A stretch of DNA of 64,000 bases from Clostridia bacterium (GCA_017501255.1 JAFVXE010000017.1:34318-98317), one strand, 5' to 3'; numbered from the stretch's first letter, positions 26,944-36,272 are shown. The notes: generated from the sequence alone by a model not told the origin. Program-made: numbers and translations.

Positions 26944-28460
26944 CTGCACACCTCCGCCATGGCAATGGATTCATAATAGCTGCATTCGCGCGTCAGGGCG
27001 GGATCATCGTCCCGGTAATCCTTTCCGTCCGCAGGCCCCGCAGTATCATTGCTCCCAATTTCAGGAAGGATCAGCTTTCCTGCGTTGTAATCCCTCAGGA
27101 TCCCCTTGAACGACTTGATATCCATCTTGTTCTGGTCGACACAGTATCCGATAAAACGATCAAGGGTAAGGTCATCATAGATGTCCGACAAAAGCATGAT
27201 CTTTCTGGCGTAATGCGTCGGCTGGTCAAACTTCCTGCCGGCCGCGTCGAGGTAGCGCTGTCCGTTCGTGAAACGAGCCGTGAAGTCCCTGCGGATCTGC
27301 GGAATGGATGTGCTCACCGGCTGTGCAATGGCCTCGTAATGCGACGGATCCGTCCTGACGTCATGCTTTCTTTCAGAGGCTTCCAGCGTCAGCACGCGGT
27401 TTTCCTTCTTATCGTAAATGTCGATGCGGAATCCATAAGTGAGCCTGAACTGGAGTGTCTTGTCTACGTATTTAACAGGCACGCTGTACTTGCTTCCGCC
27501 AACGCTGATATAGCTGTCAGGACTGATGATCCGTTTCTGGAGCTTTTTGATCTGATAGTGCGATTTGGGGAGCGGAAGCAATACGTCCTTTTCTTCCTGC
27601 AGGTAGTGCTGGTTCGGGATCCTTTTCGTGGTCCCGTGCACCTCGTCGCACCATGCGTTGACAAACTCTTTGCCCCTTCGGTTCAGCTCCTCCATGGTCG
27701 CGAACGTATTACCCTTTATTAGCTGTTCCTCCAGATAGTTGAATGGGGATTCGAATTTTCCCTTCTTTCTTGGCCAGTAGCATGGGCATGCGTTCAGCTC
27801 TGTACCGAGATGCTTTGCCAGCAACAGGGCTTTGGGGTTATACCGGATCTCGTCCTCGCTTTTCGGGTTGTTCTCGATCACCAGCGCCTTGGGGTTGTCG
27901 ATAAGAAGTTCCAGCGTTACTCCTCCGAGATCATCGAATAATTCCTGGATCGCCTCGTAAATGGCTGCCGCATCAGCCTTAAGCGAAAAACATACCGCCT
28001 TCTTTCTGGACGCGGCCAGGATCATTGCAAAGCTGTACACATTTCGCTCCGTGCTGCCGATCACCATGGAGTACTCCGACCAGTCGAACTGCGCCTGATC
28101 CCCAGGTGGCGTCTCAACCCTGACGGTTGCCTTGGAACTGATCAGTCCCACATCCTCATCCACCCGCTGCAGGAATCGGTAAACAGGGCCAATGCTTCCC
28201 GTGTACCCCCGGTTCTTAAGCTCCCTGAAGATCCTTGTACCGTTAAACTCATACGGTTCGCATCTCCATACAATAATGAGCTCCTTGTATTCGTCCAGAC
28301 ATGACTTATACACTGTTCGGCTGTAGACAGGTTCTTCTTTCATGTCCAGGAGTTTCCTGACCGTGTTCCGGGAGATCCCCAGGATTTTTGCGGTCTTTCG
28401 TTTTGACTTAGTCTGCTTATAGACCCTCTGGACAGCTGCCCAATCTTGCAATCTGTACAC
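26940..28460 (-). CDS. istA: IS21-family transposase IstA
   Basis: A 506-residue DDE transposase. The N-terminal HTH reads K-R-K-T-A-K-I-L-G-I-S-R-N-T-V-R-K-L-L, the catalytic core has Q-F-D-W-S-E-Y (first D), L-L-I-D-N-P-K (second D) and an F-N-Y-L-E-E-Q region for the glutamate, followed by the C-terminal beta-barrel. The frame is intact, so the element could be active. Confidence 0.93.
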   Translation of the reverse strand: MYRLQDWAAVQRVYKQTKSKRKTAKILGISRNTVRKLLDMKEEPVYSRTVYKSCLDEYKELIIVWRCEPYEFNGTRIFRELKNRGYTGSIGPVYRFLQRVDEDVGLISSKATVRVETPPGDQAQFDWSEYSMVIGSTERNVYSFAMILAASRKKAVCFSLKADAAAIYEAIQELFDDLGGVTLELLIDNPKALVIENNPKSEDEIRYNPKALLLAKHLGTELNACPCYWPRKKGKFESPFNYLEEQLIKGNTFATMEELNRRGKEFVNAWCDEVHGTTKRIPNQHYLQEEKDVLLPLPKSHYQIKKLQKRIISPDSYISVGGSKYSVPVKYVDKTLQFRLTYGFRIDIYDKKENRVLTLEASERKHDVRTDPSHYEAIAQPVSTSIPQIRRDFTARFTNGQRYLDAAGRKFDQPTHYARKIMLLSDIYDDLTLDRFIGYCVDQNKMDIKSFKGILRDYNAGKLILPEIGSNDTAGPADGKDYRDDDPALTRECSYYESIAMAEVCR

Positions 28461-28716
28461 CTTCTTTCACCTCCTCTCCGTGACTGATTGCACACGGAGA
28501 GGATTGTACTTTGCTTTATTGGGTGGGTCAATTCTGAGTATTAAATTTTCAAGGTGCAGTGTATCAGAACTGTGATATATTAGTCATAATCCAACCTTCT
28601 AGGGTGGGTCAGTTTTCAGCGTAAAACCTGGGTCAGTTTTCATTGTAAATCAATACTTATTTGTAAGCGTTAACCCTCCCCTGTGTAGCCAGATAAACCT
28701 ACCCTTTTGTGGGCGG

Positions 28717-28923
28717 GTGGGTAGGAAGATAATCAAGCTAAAATCGGTTTTCCTAACTGATTACAGTCTTTTCAAAATGCTGTATTTAGCCATTCGGGAT
28801 ATTTCGAAAAATGTACTGGCAGCAGGAGCAAATGGAGCAAAATCCATGCATAGTTTACTGTATTCTACGGTGAGCGCATTCCCGAATAACAAAAGCTCTG
28901 AATGGTGGTCAAGGGTAAAATGA
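28717..28923 (+). pseudogene. IS256-family transposase fragment
   Basis: The first part of this short frame (K-S-V-F-L-T-D-Y-S-L-F-K-M-L-Y-L-A-I-R-D-I-S-K) matches the conserved C-terminal region of mutator-type IS256 transposases, where it is normally followed by K-W-T-M-P. Here it runs instead into unrelated sequence. The rest of the transposase is missing. The remaining bases to 29088 hold nothing recognisable. Confidence 0.6.
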
Positions 28924-29147
28924 ACGACAGTTTCCGCTGCCACATTGCTATCCTTCAGGTTCGTACTTCTTTGCAGTTAAGGGTGGTTCTACCACCACCT
29001 TTAGATTTCACTTTTCATTTTGCACGATTTTTGGATTTACACAAAATTTGGGATGAACTATTTTCGTATAAAGCTGCCATGTCTTCTCTGAACTTTATCC
29101 CATTTGTTAGACAGCATGGTATACTGAAAAACAAGTGAGATGATTTT

Positions 29148-29493
29148 ATGTCAAAAGGAGTACCAAACAAAAGGTACACACTGGAATTCAAAAAACAGGT
29201 AGTAGAAACAATGCTGGAAGAAGGGCTGAGTTGCAGCAAAACAGAGAAACGATTTAACTTACCAAGCAAGCGGCCTGCTCATGGGAACGGATCTATTTGA
29301 TGGATGAGCCGGAGGGTTTTACGATTGAAAGGCGTGGTCGGAGCAGCCAAGGACGGACATGAAAACTTGGGAAACAGATAGAAGAAGACTTGCTTGCTGA
29401 GGTGTGCGCCTTTGAGCAGAAAATGACTACCCCAAAATTGCAAGCCTTGGTTTTGGAAAATGAGAGGAGCCTGCACAAAAAACGCAGGAAGTA
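29148..29493 (+). pseudogene. IS3-family orfA, broken
   Basis: ATG 29148 gives M-S-K-G-V-P-N-K-R-Y-T-L-E-F-K-K-Q-V-V-E-T-M-L-E-E-G, a typical IS150 OrfA HTH start. It loses frame after N-L-P-S-K, then continues in another frame as W-E-R-I-Y-L-M-D-E-P-E-G-F-T-I-E-R-R-G-R and L-Q-A-L-V-L-E-N-E-R with at least one stop. Multiple lesions make it non-functional. Confidence 0.75.
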
Positions 29494-30339
29494 ATGAAAC
29501 TGAGGCAGAAACAAAAACTGGAAATACTTCTTTCCGTCGCTCAGTTGGTACGCGCAACCTTCTACTATCATCTCAAACAGATGAAGAAGCAGGACAAATA
29601 TACGCAAGCCAAAGAAGAAATAACTTCAATCTACAACAGAAATAAAGGTCGCTACGGATATCGTCGCATTATAGATGTACTGCGGCAACGAAAAATCCAC
29701 CTGAATCACAAAACGGTTCAGCGCCTCATGAAAGAGCAAGGCATGATTTGCCGGGGTCAGAATGAAGAAATACCGTTCTTACAAAGGCGAAATCGGAAGG
29801 GTTGCGCCAAATTTGCTCAACCGCGATTTCAGCACGACAGAGCCAAACCAGAAATGGGTTACTGCCGTTTCGGAGTTTCCTTGCTTGGTGAAAAGGTCTA
29901 TCTGTCTCCTATTTCGGAACTTCATTCCAGTGATTTGGTCAGTTTCGTGATTTCCGATCAGCCTGTACTTTCGATGGTTATGAATTTGCTGGATGTCGCC
30001 GCACGCCAGCTGCCCCCCGGGGGGAAGCTCCCCTTCTCCATTCGGATCAGGGATGGCAGTATCAGCAAAAGCAATATCAGAAGGCACTTGCTGACTATGG
30101 TATTGTCAGAGCGTGAGCAGAAAAGCCAACTGTCCGGATAGTGCCGTCATTGAAAAATTCTTTGGCTTGCTCAAGAGTGAATTCTTTTATCTGCAGAATT
30201 TCCATTCTATCCGCCATTTTAAACAGGCGCTTCTTGACTATCTGGATCACTATAACAACAAGCGTATCAAGCAAAAGGGCTTGCCGCCTGCTGTTCACAG
30301 ACGTCAAGCCCTTTTGGCAGCCCAAACTATTTTTCTATC
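29494..30339 (+). pseudogene. IS3-family orfB transposase, broken
   Basis: The first part (to about 29770) has the HTH_21-like Y-N-R-N-K-G-R-Y-G-Y-R-R-I block. The middle of the rve integrase core is scrambled by frameshifts (for example N-Q-K-W-V-T-A in one frame at 29850, then another frame). The end from about 30113 reads M-S-R-K-A-N-C-P-D-S-A-V-I-E-K-F-F-G-L-L-K-S-E, the usual catalytic-glutamate region, and Y-Y-N-K-R-I-K-type tail. No full DDE core survives. Confidence 0.8.
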
Positions 30340-30392
30340 TAACTTTTTAGGGTCACTTCATCTCTTTAAAACATGGCGGTTTTCATCGTTTG

Positions 30393-30421
30393 AGCGGCCA
30401 CCCAACAGCGGCCGCTTTTTC
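30393..30421 (+). terminator. Hairpin with T-run beside the recombinase 3' end
   Basis: AGCGGCC (30393-30399) pairs with GGCCGCT (30410-30416), then TTTTTC. It is the counterpart of the hairpin at 9261-9290. Confidence 0.65.
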
Positions 30422-30431
30422 ATTGCTCCCC

Positions 30432-32129
30432 TTACTTCTGAGAACCACTCATAGCGCGCTCAGCCTGCTCGATGAGGCGCTTCCTACTCTGACCCGTAGC
30501 ACTCTTTTTGGGACGACCCCTGGAATGGGCCTGTGCACTCAATTCTTCCACCATGGAGGTGCCGTCGGCAAGGTGAAAATTCATGTGGATCACGTCGCCT
30601 TCGGTGGTCACATCCACCCGCCGGATGACCGCGTCCACCAGCGCAGGGGTGATGTCCTCGGGCGTGGCAAGGGTGTCGAAGGTGGCAAAGGCATCCTGAA
30701 TCACCTTGAGCCGCTTCTGGATATCGCCGCTGCGATCCTGCTTCTCGGTGAGCGTAGCCAGCAGTTCGTGCTGCCGTGCCACCTGAATGGCATTGTTCTT
30801 CATCATGTCGGCAAACTGATCATCCGCCAGATGCCCGTTCATGTTCAGATCCAGCAGCCGTTCCCGGCGGGCGTTCAGCTTGGCGATGGTATCCTCAACG
30901 GTTTCGATGTCCTTGGCTACGGAGGCTTCGGGCTGCATCTCCTCCAGCGTTTTCAGAATGCGCTGAGCCATGTCCTCCTGATTCTGCCGGAAGCCCTTGA
31001 ACAGCTTGAACAGTACGTCCTTGATCTCGGATTCCCAGATGTAGCGGGAGGGGCAGGTGTGGGTGCCTTTCTTCTTCTTGCCGCTGCAAACCCACGAACT
31101 GTTGGGGTTCTTGCTATGGTAGGCGGTGGAACTCTGCCGGTGGTACAGCGCGTCGCAATGGGTGCAGTACATCTTGCAGGAAAGCAGGTTGGCGTGGTTG
31201 TACTGGCCCCGGTGGTTCTTCACATCCGAGCTGCGCTTGGCAAGGATCTCATTGGCCTTTCGCCATACTTCCTCGCTGACCAGCGCCGGGATGTTCTCAT
31301 CTGGGAACATGACCCACTCTTCCTCTGGCAGCCGGATCTGCCGCTGATCAAAGGGATCGGCGATGGTGGTCTTGCCGCCGCAGAACCAGCCCTTGTACTT
31401 GGGGTTGCGGATCACGTTAGCCATGGCGGCGTGGTTGATGCGCCCGCCGCTGGTGCTGCGGTAGCCCTTCTCGTAGAACAGCTTTTCCAGCTGGTTCAGG
31501 CTGTAATTGCCGGTGGCGAAGCTCTCGAACAGGTCACGGACGAACACCGCCTGCTCCTCGTTGATGACCAGATGCTTGTCCACGTAGTCGTAACCGTAGA
31601 TGCGGCTGTTGCCGAACACCCGGCCTTTCTTGATGGCCTCCTTGGAGCCGAACTTCACGCGGGAGGAGATCTTGCGGCTTTCATCCTGCGCGATACCGGA
31701 CATGATGGTGAGCCGCAGCTCACTGTCCGGATCCAAGGTGTTGATGCCGTCGTTCATGAAGAACACGCCCACGCCATAGCGCATCAGATCACGGGTGTAG
31801 GTGAGGGAGTCCACCGTGTTTCTGGCAAAACGGCTGACTTCTTTGGTCAGGATCAGATCAAACTTGCCATCCTTGGCATCGTGGATCATCTGCAAAAAGC
31901 GCTCACGCTTCAGCACGCTGGTGCCGGAGATGCCCTCGTCGATGTAGCCGGGCACGAACTTCCAGCTCTCAACGCCCTTGATTTTTTCGGTGAAGTACGC
32001 TTCCTGATTTTCAAGAGAGTTCAGCTGCTCATCTTTGTCAGTGGAAACACGGGCGTAGAAGGTGACCCGCAGGGGCAGGTCATAAATGCTGCTGTATCGC
32101 AGTTGTTCACGGAGTCTGCGAGCTTCCAT
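30432..32129 (-). CDS. Large serine recombinase (resolvase/invertase family)
   Basis: A 565-residue site-specific recombinase. N-terminal catalytic domain: V-T-F-Y-A-R-V-S-T-D with Ser29, D-E-G-I-S-G-T-S, T-K-E-V-S-R-F-A-R-N and E-S-R-K-I-S-S-R-V. Then the Recombinase domain, the zinc ribbon (C-T-H-C-D-A-L-Y and a paired C-S-G...C-P) and a coiled-coil segment around residues 400-460. AAGGAG sits 7 bases before the ATG. The last 17 residues (R-K-R-L-I-E-Q-A-E-R-A-M-S-G-S-Q-K) resemble both the remnant at 9298 and, at the residue level, the end of the spore protein at 62052. It could mobilise an element in this region; its att sites are not defined. Confidence 0.93.
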   Translation of the reverse strand: MEARRLREQLRYSSIYDLPLRVTFYARVSTDKDEQLNSLENQEAYFTEKIKGVESWKFVPGYIDEGISGTSVLKRERFLQMIHDAKDGKFDLILTKEVSRFARNTVDSLTYTRDLMRYGVGVFFMNDGINTLDPDSELRLTIMSGIAQDESRKISSRVKFGSKEAIKKGRVFGNSRIYGYDYVDKHLVINEEQAVFVRDLFESFATGNYSLNQLEKLFYEKGYRSTSGGRINHAAMANVIRNPKYKGWFCGGKTTIADPFDQRQIRLPEEEWVMFPDENIPALVSEEVWRKANEILAKRSSDVKNHRGQYNHANLLSCKMYCTHCDALYHRQSSTAYHSKNPNSSWVCSGKKKKGTHTCPSRYIWESEIKDVLFKLFKGFRQNQEDMAQRILKTLEEMQPEASVAKDIETVEDTIAKLNARRERLLDLNMNGHLADDQFADMMKNNAIQVARQHELLATLTEKQDRSGDIQKRLKVIQDAFATFDTLATPEDITPALVDAVIRRVDVTTEGDVIHMNFHLADGTSMVEELSAQAHSRGRPKKSATGQSRKRLIEQAERAMSGSQK

Positions 32130-32183
32130 GGGTACGCTCCTTTCAATATACTAAAAACATAATATTCGGTCACGTGAGTGATT

Positions 32184-32345
32184 TCAATGGAAGTTGTTGG
32201 TGAATGAATTTCTTCGGCGGGTACTGTCTAAATCATCCTGATTGTTACGGCTCAAAAGCAACCGATACTCCTTTTCATCGATATATCCTTCCCGAAGCAA
32301 ACGGTTGGCATAGTAATGGAAATAGAAAGTATCAATACTGTTCAT
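32184..32345 (-). CDS. Small SHOCT-like protein upstream of the recombinase
   Basis: A 53-residue protein on the minus strand starting M-N-S-I-D-T-F-Y-F-H-Y-Y-A-N-R and containing L-L-R-E-G-Y-I-D-E-K-E-Y-R-L-L-L. The leucine-rich helix, glycine, then I-D-E-K-E-Y helix is the outline of SHOCT domains. AAGGAG lies 6 bases before the ATG at 32345, and the recombinase starts 54 bases after its stop, so they look co-transcribed. The function is unknown; an accessory role to the recombinase is a guess. Confidence 0.7.
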   Translation of the reverse strand: MNSIDTFYFHYYANRLLREGYIDEKEYRLLLSRNNQDDLDSTRRRNSFTNNFH

Positions 32346-32447
32346 TCATAGCTCCTTGCAAAGATTTTTGTGGGAAAGTCAGACAAACGGTATTTTTTCA
32401 TCTTTTCTGAGGCGTATGCGTCAGGAATTCTCAATTCTGGAACGTTG

Positions 32448-32456
32448 TGCTATAAT
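32448..32456 (+). promoter_or_regulatory. Extended -10 promoter before hsdM
   Basis: TGCTATAAT (32448-32456) is a perfect extended -10; the -35 region is weak. It lies about 105 bases before the hsdM start. Confidence 0.6.
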
Positions 32457-32562
32457 GGATACACAGACAACCCGGCATATGATGCACCTTTTGCCAATCT
32501 CCATTTTGCATCCCGCTGGATTTTCTGCACCACTCACACTTTGAGCAGGGAGACTGATACCG

Positions 32563-34059
32563 ATGATTACCGGCGAACTGAAGAACAAAATTGACAGCCT
32601 GTGGAACACCTTCTGGACGGGCGGCCTGACCAATCCTCTGGAAGTGATCGAGCAGATGACCTATCTGATGTTCATCCGCGATCTGGATGACATGGACAAT
32701 CTGCGCGCCCGCGAGGCTGCCATGCTGGATCTGCCCCACAAGAGCATCTTCGCCGGCGAGGTACAGATCGGCGACCGCACCATCGACGGCAGCCAGCTCA
32801 AGTGGTCTGTGTTCCGGGACTTCCCTGCGGGCAAGATGTACACTGTCATGCAGGAGTGGGTGTTCCCCTTCATCAAGAACCTGCACGCCAGCAAGGACAG
32901 CGCCTACACCAAGTACATGGATGACGCCATCTTCAAGCTGCCCACGCCGCTGTTGCTGGATAAGGTGGTCACCGCCATGGACGAGATCTACCGCATGATG
33001 AACGACATGCAGGCCTCCGATGTGCGGGGTGATGTATACGAATATCTACTGTCCAAGCTGAGCCAGTCCGGTGTGAACGGGCAGTTCCGCACGCCCCGCC
33101 ACATCATCAAAATGATGGTGGAACTGATGCAGCCCCGCCCGGAGGATGTGATCTGCGACCCCGCCTGCGGCACCAGCGGCTTCCTTGTGGCGGCTGGCGA
33201 GTGGCTCAAGGACAACCGTAAGCAGGAGATCTTCTATAACGCCCAGCGCAAGGATCATTTCATGAACGGCATGTTCCACGGCTTTGATATGGACCGCACC
33301 ATGCTGCGCATCGGCGCCATGAACATGATGACCCACGGCATCGACAACCCCGTCATCGAGTACCGGGACAGCCTCTCAGACCAGAACCCGGATCGGGACA
33401 AGTACTCGCTCATTCTGGCCAACCCGCCCTTCAAGGGCAGTCTGGACTACGACACCGTCTCCACCGATCTGCTCAAGGTATGCAAAACCAAAAAGACCGA
33501 GCTGCTCTTCCTCGCCCTGTTCCTCAAGATGCTGGATGTGGGCGGGCGCTGCGCCTGCATCGTGCCCGATGGCGTGCTCTTCGGTTCCTCCACCGCCCAC
33601 AAGGCCATCCGCAAGGAGCTGATCGAGAACCATCGCCTGCAGGCGGTCATCTCCATGCCCTCGGGCGTGTTCAAGCCCTACGCAGGCGTATCCACCGGTA
33701 TCCTCATCTTCACCAAGACCGGCCACGGCGGCACCGACAACGTGTGGTTCTACGATATGCGTGCCGACGGCTTCTCGCTGGATGACAAGCGCACCCCTGT
33801 TTCGGACAGCGACATCCCGGATATCATCGCCCGGTTCCATGCCATGGATGGGGAAGCGGATCGTGCCCGCACCGAGCAGAGCTTCCTTGTGCCCAAGGAG
33901 GAGATCGTGGGCAATGGGTATGATTTGAGCATCAACAAGTACAAGCAGGTGGAGTACAAGGCTGTAGAGTACCCGTCCACCAGCGAGCTTTTGAAGGATT
34001 TGTGGGCTCTGGAGGAGCAGATTCAGCAGGGGCTGAAGGAGTTGGAGGGGATGGTGTGA
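32563..34059 (+). CDS. hsdM: Type I restriction-modification DNA methyltransferase subunit HsdM
   Basis: A 498-residue N6-adenine methyltransferase subunit. The N-terminal helical HsdM_N domain (residues about 1-145) is followed by the methylase core with motif I D-P-A-C-G-T-S-G-F near residue 199 and motif IV N-P-P-F at 287-290. With HsdS it methylates one adenine per half-site and protects host DNA. GC-rich codons. The stop TGA shares its A with the hsdS start. Confidence 0.95.
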   Translation: MITGELKNKIDSLWNTFWTGGLTNPLEVIEQMTYLMFIRDLDDMDNLRAREAAMLDLPHKSIFAGEVQIGDRTIDGSQLKWSVFRDFPAGKMYTVMQEWVFPFIKNLHASKDSAYTKYMDDAIFKLPTPLLLDKVVTAMDEIYRMMNDMQASDVRGDVYEYLLSKLSQSGVNGQFRTPRHIIKMMVELMQPRPEDVICDPACGTSGFLVAAGEWLKDNRKQEIFYNAQRKDHFMNGMFHGFDMDRTMLRIGAMNMMTHGIDNPVIEYRDSLSDQNPDRDKYSLILANPPFKGSLDYDTVSTDLLKVCKTKKTELLFLALFLKMLDVGGRCACIVPDGVLFGSSTAHKAIRKELIENHRLQAVISMPSGVFKPYAGVSTGILIFTKTGHGGTDNVWFYDMRADGFSLDDKRTPVSDSDIPDIIARFHAMDGEADRARTEQSFLVPKEEIVGNGYDLSINKYKQVEYKAVEYPSTSELLKDLWALEEQIQQGLKELEGMV

Positions 34060-35210
34060 TGGCTGTTCTCGGTTCACTGGTTGAACAGATTCGTGGCGTT
34101 TCCTACAAACCCGAAGATTTGCATAGTAACTTGAATGCTAACAGTATCATGCTATTGCGGGCCAACAATATTCGTGATGACATGGTAAACTTTGACGAAG
34201 TGGTCTATGTTGATCGAAAAAAAGTTTCGGACAAGCAATTGCTAAAAGCAGGCGACATTTTGATTTGCACATCGAGCGGAAGCAAGGAACTTGTTGGTAA
34301 GGCAGCATACATTACAGAAGACATCGAAGCTACCTTCGGAGCTTTCTGCAAAGTAGTAAGACCACGCTCGAAATGTGCAAAGTACATCGGTCATTTCTTC
34401 TGTAGTCCAATTTATCGAGAGCGTATTGCAAATGTTGCAGGTGGTGCAAACATCAACAATATTCGTAACGAACACATAGATGAACTAACCATTCCACTTC
34501 CGGCATTAGCAGAGCAAGAGAACATTGCTGCATTGTTGGACTCTGTTACCGCCCTTATCTCCCTCCGCAAGCTGCAAATTGCAAAACTGGATGAACTGGT
34601 CAAATCCCGATTTGTTGAACTGATGGATTCTGCTGAATTGAGTGATGAGTTGACAGTTGAGCAAATTACGGAGCGAGTAAAGGTTGGGTTTGTTGGTACT
34701 TGTGAAAAGTACTATACCGATGAAACAGGTATTCCGATGTTGCGAACAGGTAACATTACTGACCATGGTGTTGATATGCGAGACCTGAAATATGTGACTG
34801 CTGATTTTCATGAGAAAAATAAGAAGTCTCAAATTCGTAGAGGAGACTTGCTGATTGCAAGGCATGGTTCTAATGGACAAGCAAATGTTTATGATGGTCC
34901 AGAAGCACAATGCCTAAATGCGGTGGTTATTGTACCTAATCAGACTGCTGCAAAGTCTGTATTTTTGGCAGGACTGATTAATTCTCCTGCGGTAAAAGAA
35001 CAAATTGACAGAACATTGGTTGGTTCTACACAGCATGTTGTAAATACAAAAAGCATTGCTAACCTTGTTGTAAGAATTCCGTGTTTAGAGGTTCAAGAAC
35101 AATACGAAGCCTTCGTCGAACAGACCGACAAATCAAAATTGGCAGTTCAACAATCACTCGCTCAATTGGAAACCCTCAAAAAGTCCCTTATGCAACGATA
35201 CTTCGGATAA
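34059..35210 (+). CDS. hsdS: Type I RM specificity subunit HsdS
   Basis: A 383-residue subunit with two target-recognition domains. TRD1 covers roughly 1-165, ending in the conserved I-P-L-P-A-L-A-E-Q-E-N-I-A helix region and a coiled coil (S-L-R-K-L-Q-I-A-K-L-D-E-L). TRD2 (about 200-350) has M-L-R-T-G-N-I-T and R-R-G-D-L-L-I-A-R-H-G-S, with a second coiled coil ending S-L-M-Q-R-Y-F-G. ATG 34059 couples to hsdM; the longer reading from 34002 is an overlap artefact. It is visibly more AT-rich than hsdM and hsdR, consistent with TRD exchange. Confidence 0.93.
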   Translation: MAVLGSLVEQIRGVSYKPEDLHSNLNANSIMLLRANNIRDDMVNFDEVVYVDRKKVSDKQLLKAGDILICTSSGSKELVGKAAYITEDIEATFGAFCKVVRPRSKCAKYIGHFFCSPIYRERIANVAGGANINNIRNEHIDELTIPLPALAEQENIAALLDSVTALISLRKLQIAKLDELVKSRFVELMDSAELSDELTVEQITERVKVGFVGTCEKYYTDETGIPMLRTGNITDHGVDMRDLKYVTADFHEKNKKSQIRRGDLLIARHGSNGQANVYDGPEAQCLNAVVIVPNQTAAKSVFLAGLINSPAVKEQIDRTLVGSTQHVVNTKSIANLVVRIPCLEVQEQYEAFVEQTDKSKLAVQQSLAQLETLKKSLMQRYFG

Positions 35211-35277
35211 GGGGAACAACGTTTGCTTCGTATACTTCTGATAGTAATAACGCTGGTGTGAATGTGAGGAAAAAACA

Positions 35278-36222
35278 ATGATAGAACTAAAGATAGTATT
35301 ACCGTTGCAATCAATACGAGAAGATCAACTTGATAAGATACACAAAGTGTTTTCAGGCTTTGTATTGAAATGGAAGTTTGAAGATTTTGGTCTCTGTGTT
35401 TTTCAAACAGAGATTCAAGAACGTAAAGCTAACGCTGTAGATGTAGAGCTTGGTTTAAAGTGCTATAAAGTATCGTTTACATGCAATATGGAGTTAGAAA
35501 CTGATGACGAAAGGCGATTCTTTTGGCCAACTTCCGATACTGAAAATAGATATGAGTGGGAAGAATTTGAGTTCTATGAGTTGAGGAAACTCTATTTGGC
35601 TTTAGTTCTGGCTATTGTATTGTCCCATCCAGAATTCAGCATTGGTAATGCTCCAATTGAATTATTCATTAATGAAAAATTATTCAGCAGGGAACTATAT
35701 ATGGACTATAATATCCATAATGATGCATATGATAGCTTTCCGAATGTATATTCTGCATCAATCACTTTACAAGCTGCATTTGATTGGTTGATAGAAAAAA
35801 CCAGCCAGTTTGATACAAACCAAAAACCGATTAATGCAATATCTGCATTGTCATATGTTTTAAATCGAGAACTGCGCGAAATCTTAATTTATACAAGTAT
35901 TGGTTTGGAGTCTATATATGTTCCCGAAAACCGAAATGAACGTCAAAGGCTAAAAACTAGAATCAAATTACTGTTCCCACATTTAGACATAGAAGCATCG
36001 ATAAATGATATGTATACGTTTCGCTCCAAATTTGTACATGGTGAGATAAGCATGGGGATTTGGTCGCTTATGGAGCCAAATATCAGCAGCGATGAAGCAA
36101 AACTGGAAAAAACAGCGCAGTTTGCAGCTGCAATACTTGTTGAAAGCATAAGAATTCTCATATCTAAAAATGCAACAGGAATAAAGTTTTCAGAAATCAC
36201 GGAATATGCCCTGGAGAATTAG
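35278..36222 (+). CDS. HEPN-like protein inside the RM locus
   Basis: A 314-residue AT-rich protein of no firmly known family. The C-terminal third looks like an Apea/HEPN domain: A-I-S-A-L-S-Y-V-L-N-R, Y-T-S-I-G-L-E-S-I-Y-V, then R-S-K-F-V-H-G, giving the R-x4-H catalytic signature at residues 249-254. HEPN domains of this kind are often RNases in defence and toxin systems. The N-terminal two thirds are unassigned. The gene starts 67 bases after hsdS with no terminator between, so it is probably in the hsdMS transcript. Confidence 0.6.
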   Translation: MIELKIVLPLQSIREDQLDKIHKVFSGFVLKWKFEDFGLCVFQTEIQERKANAVDVELGLKCYKVSFTCNMELETDDERRFFWPTSDTENRYEWEEFEFYELRKLYLALVLAIVLSHPEFSIGNAPIELFINEKLFSRELYMDYNIHNDAYDSFPNVYSASITLQAAFDWLIEKTSQFDTNQKPINAISALSYVLNRELREILIYTSIGLESIYVPENRNERQRLKTRIKLLFPHLDIEASINDMYTFRSKFVHGEISMGIWSLMEPNISSDEAKLEKTAQFAAAILVESIRILISKNATGIKFSEITEYALEN

Positions 36223-36263
36223 TATGTCAACTGTTTTTCATGATATCAAATTGACTTTCACTA

Positions 36264-36272
36264 TGGTATAAT
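36264..36272 (+). promoter_or_regulatory. Extended -10 promoter before the first HipA-like gene
   Basis: TGGTATAAT at 36264-36272 is a perfect extended -10 without a good -35. It would drive the HipA-like gene and hsdR separately from hsdMS. Confidence 0.6.

Larger units (their letters stand above)
25114..28650 (-). mobile_element. IS21-family element with two extra genes
   Basis: istA and istB plus two smaller minus-strand genes lie between ends carrying several copies of TGACCCACC, the multiple-terminal-repeat pattern of IS21. Copies are at about 25126, 25150, 25185 (inverted) and 25229 on the left, and inverted at about 28522, 28603 and 28628 on the right. Both ends also share TGACCCACCCTAG. 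The exact outer bases and target duplication could not be fixed. Confidence 0.8.
29089..30360 (+). mobile_element. Decayed IS3-family (IS150-group) element
   Basis: Imperfect inverted ends share TGAA at the tips and GTTAGA inside (left 29089-29114, right complement 30360-30335, about 15 of 26 matching). They are flanked by TCTC at 29085-29088 and 30361-30364, a plausible 4-base target duplication. The orfA and orfB frames inside are both broken. Confidence 0.75.

Noticed and set aside
30390..32162. 590-codon antisense frame over the serine recombinase
   Set aside because: Mirror of a complete recombinase with zinc ribbon; the antisense product has no recognisable motifs.
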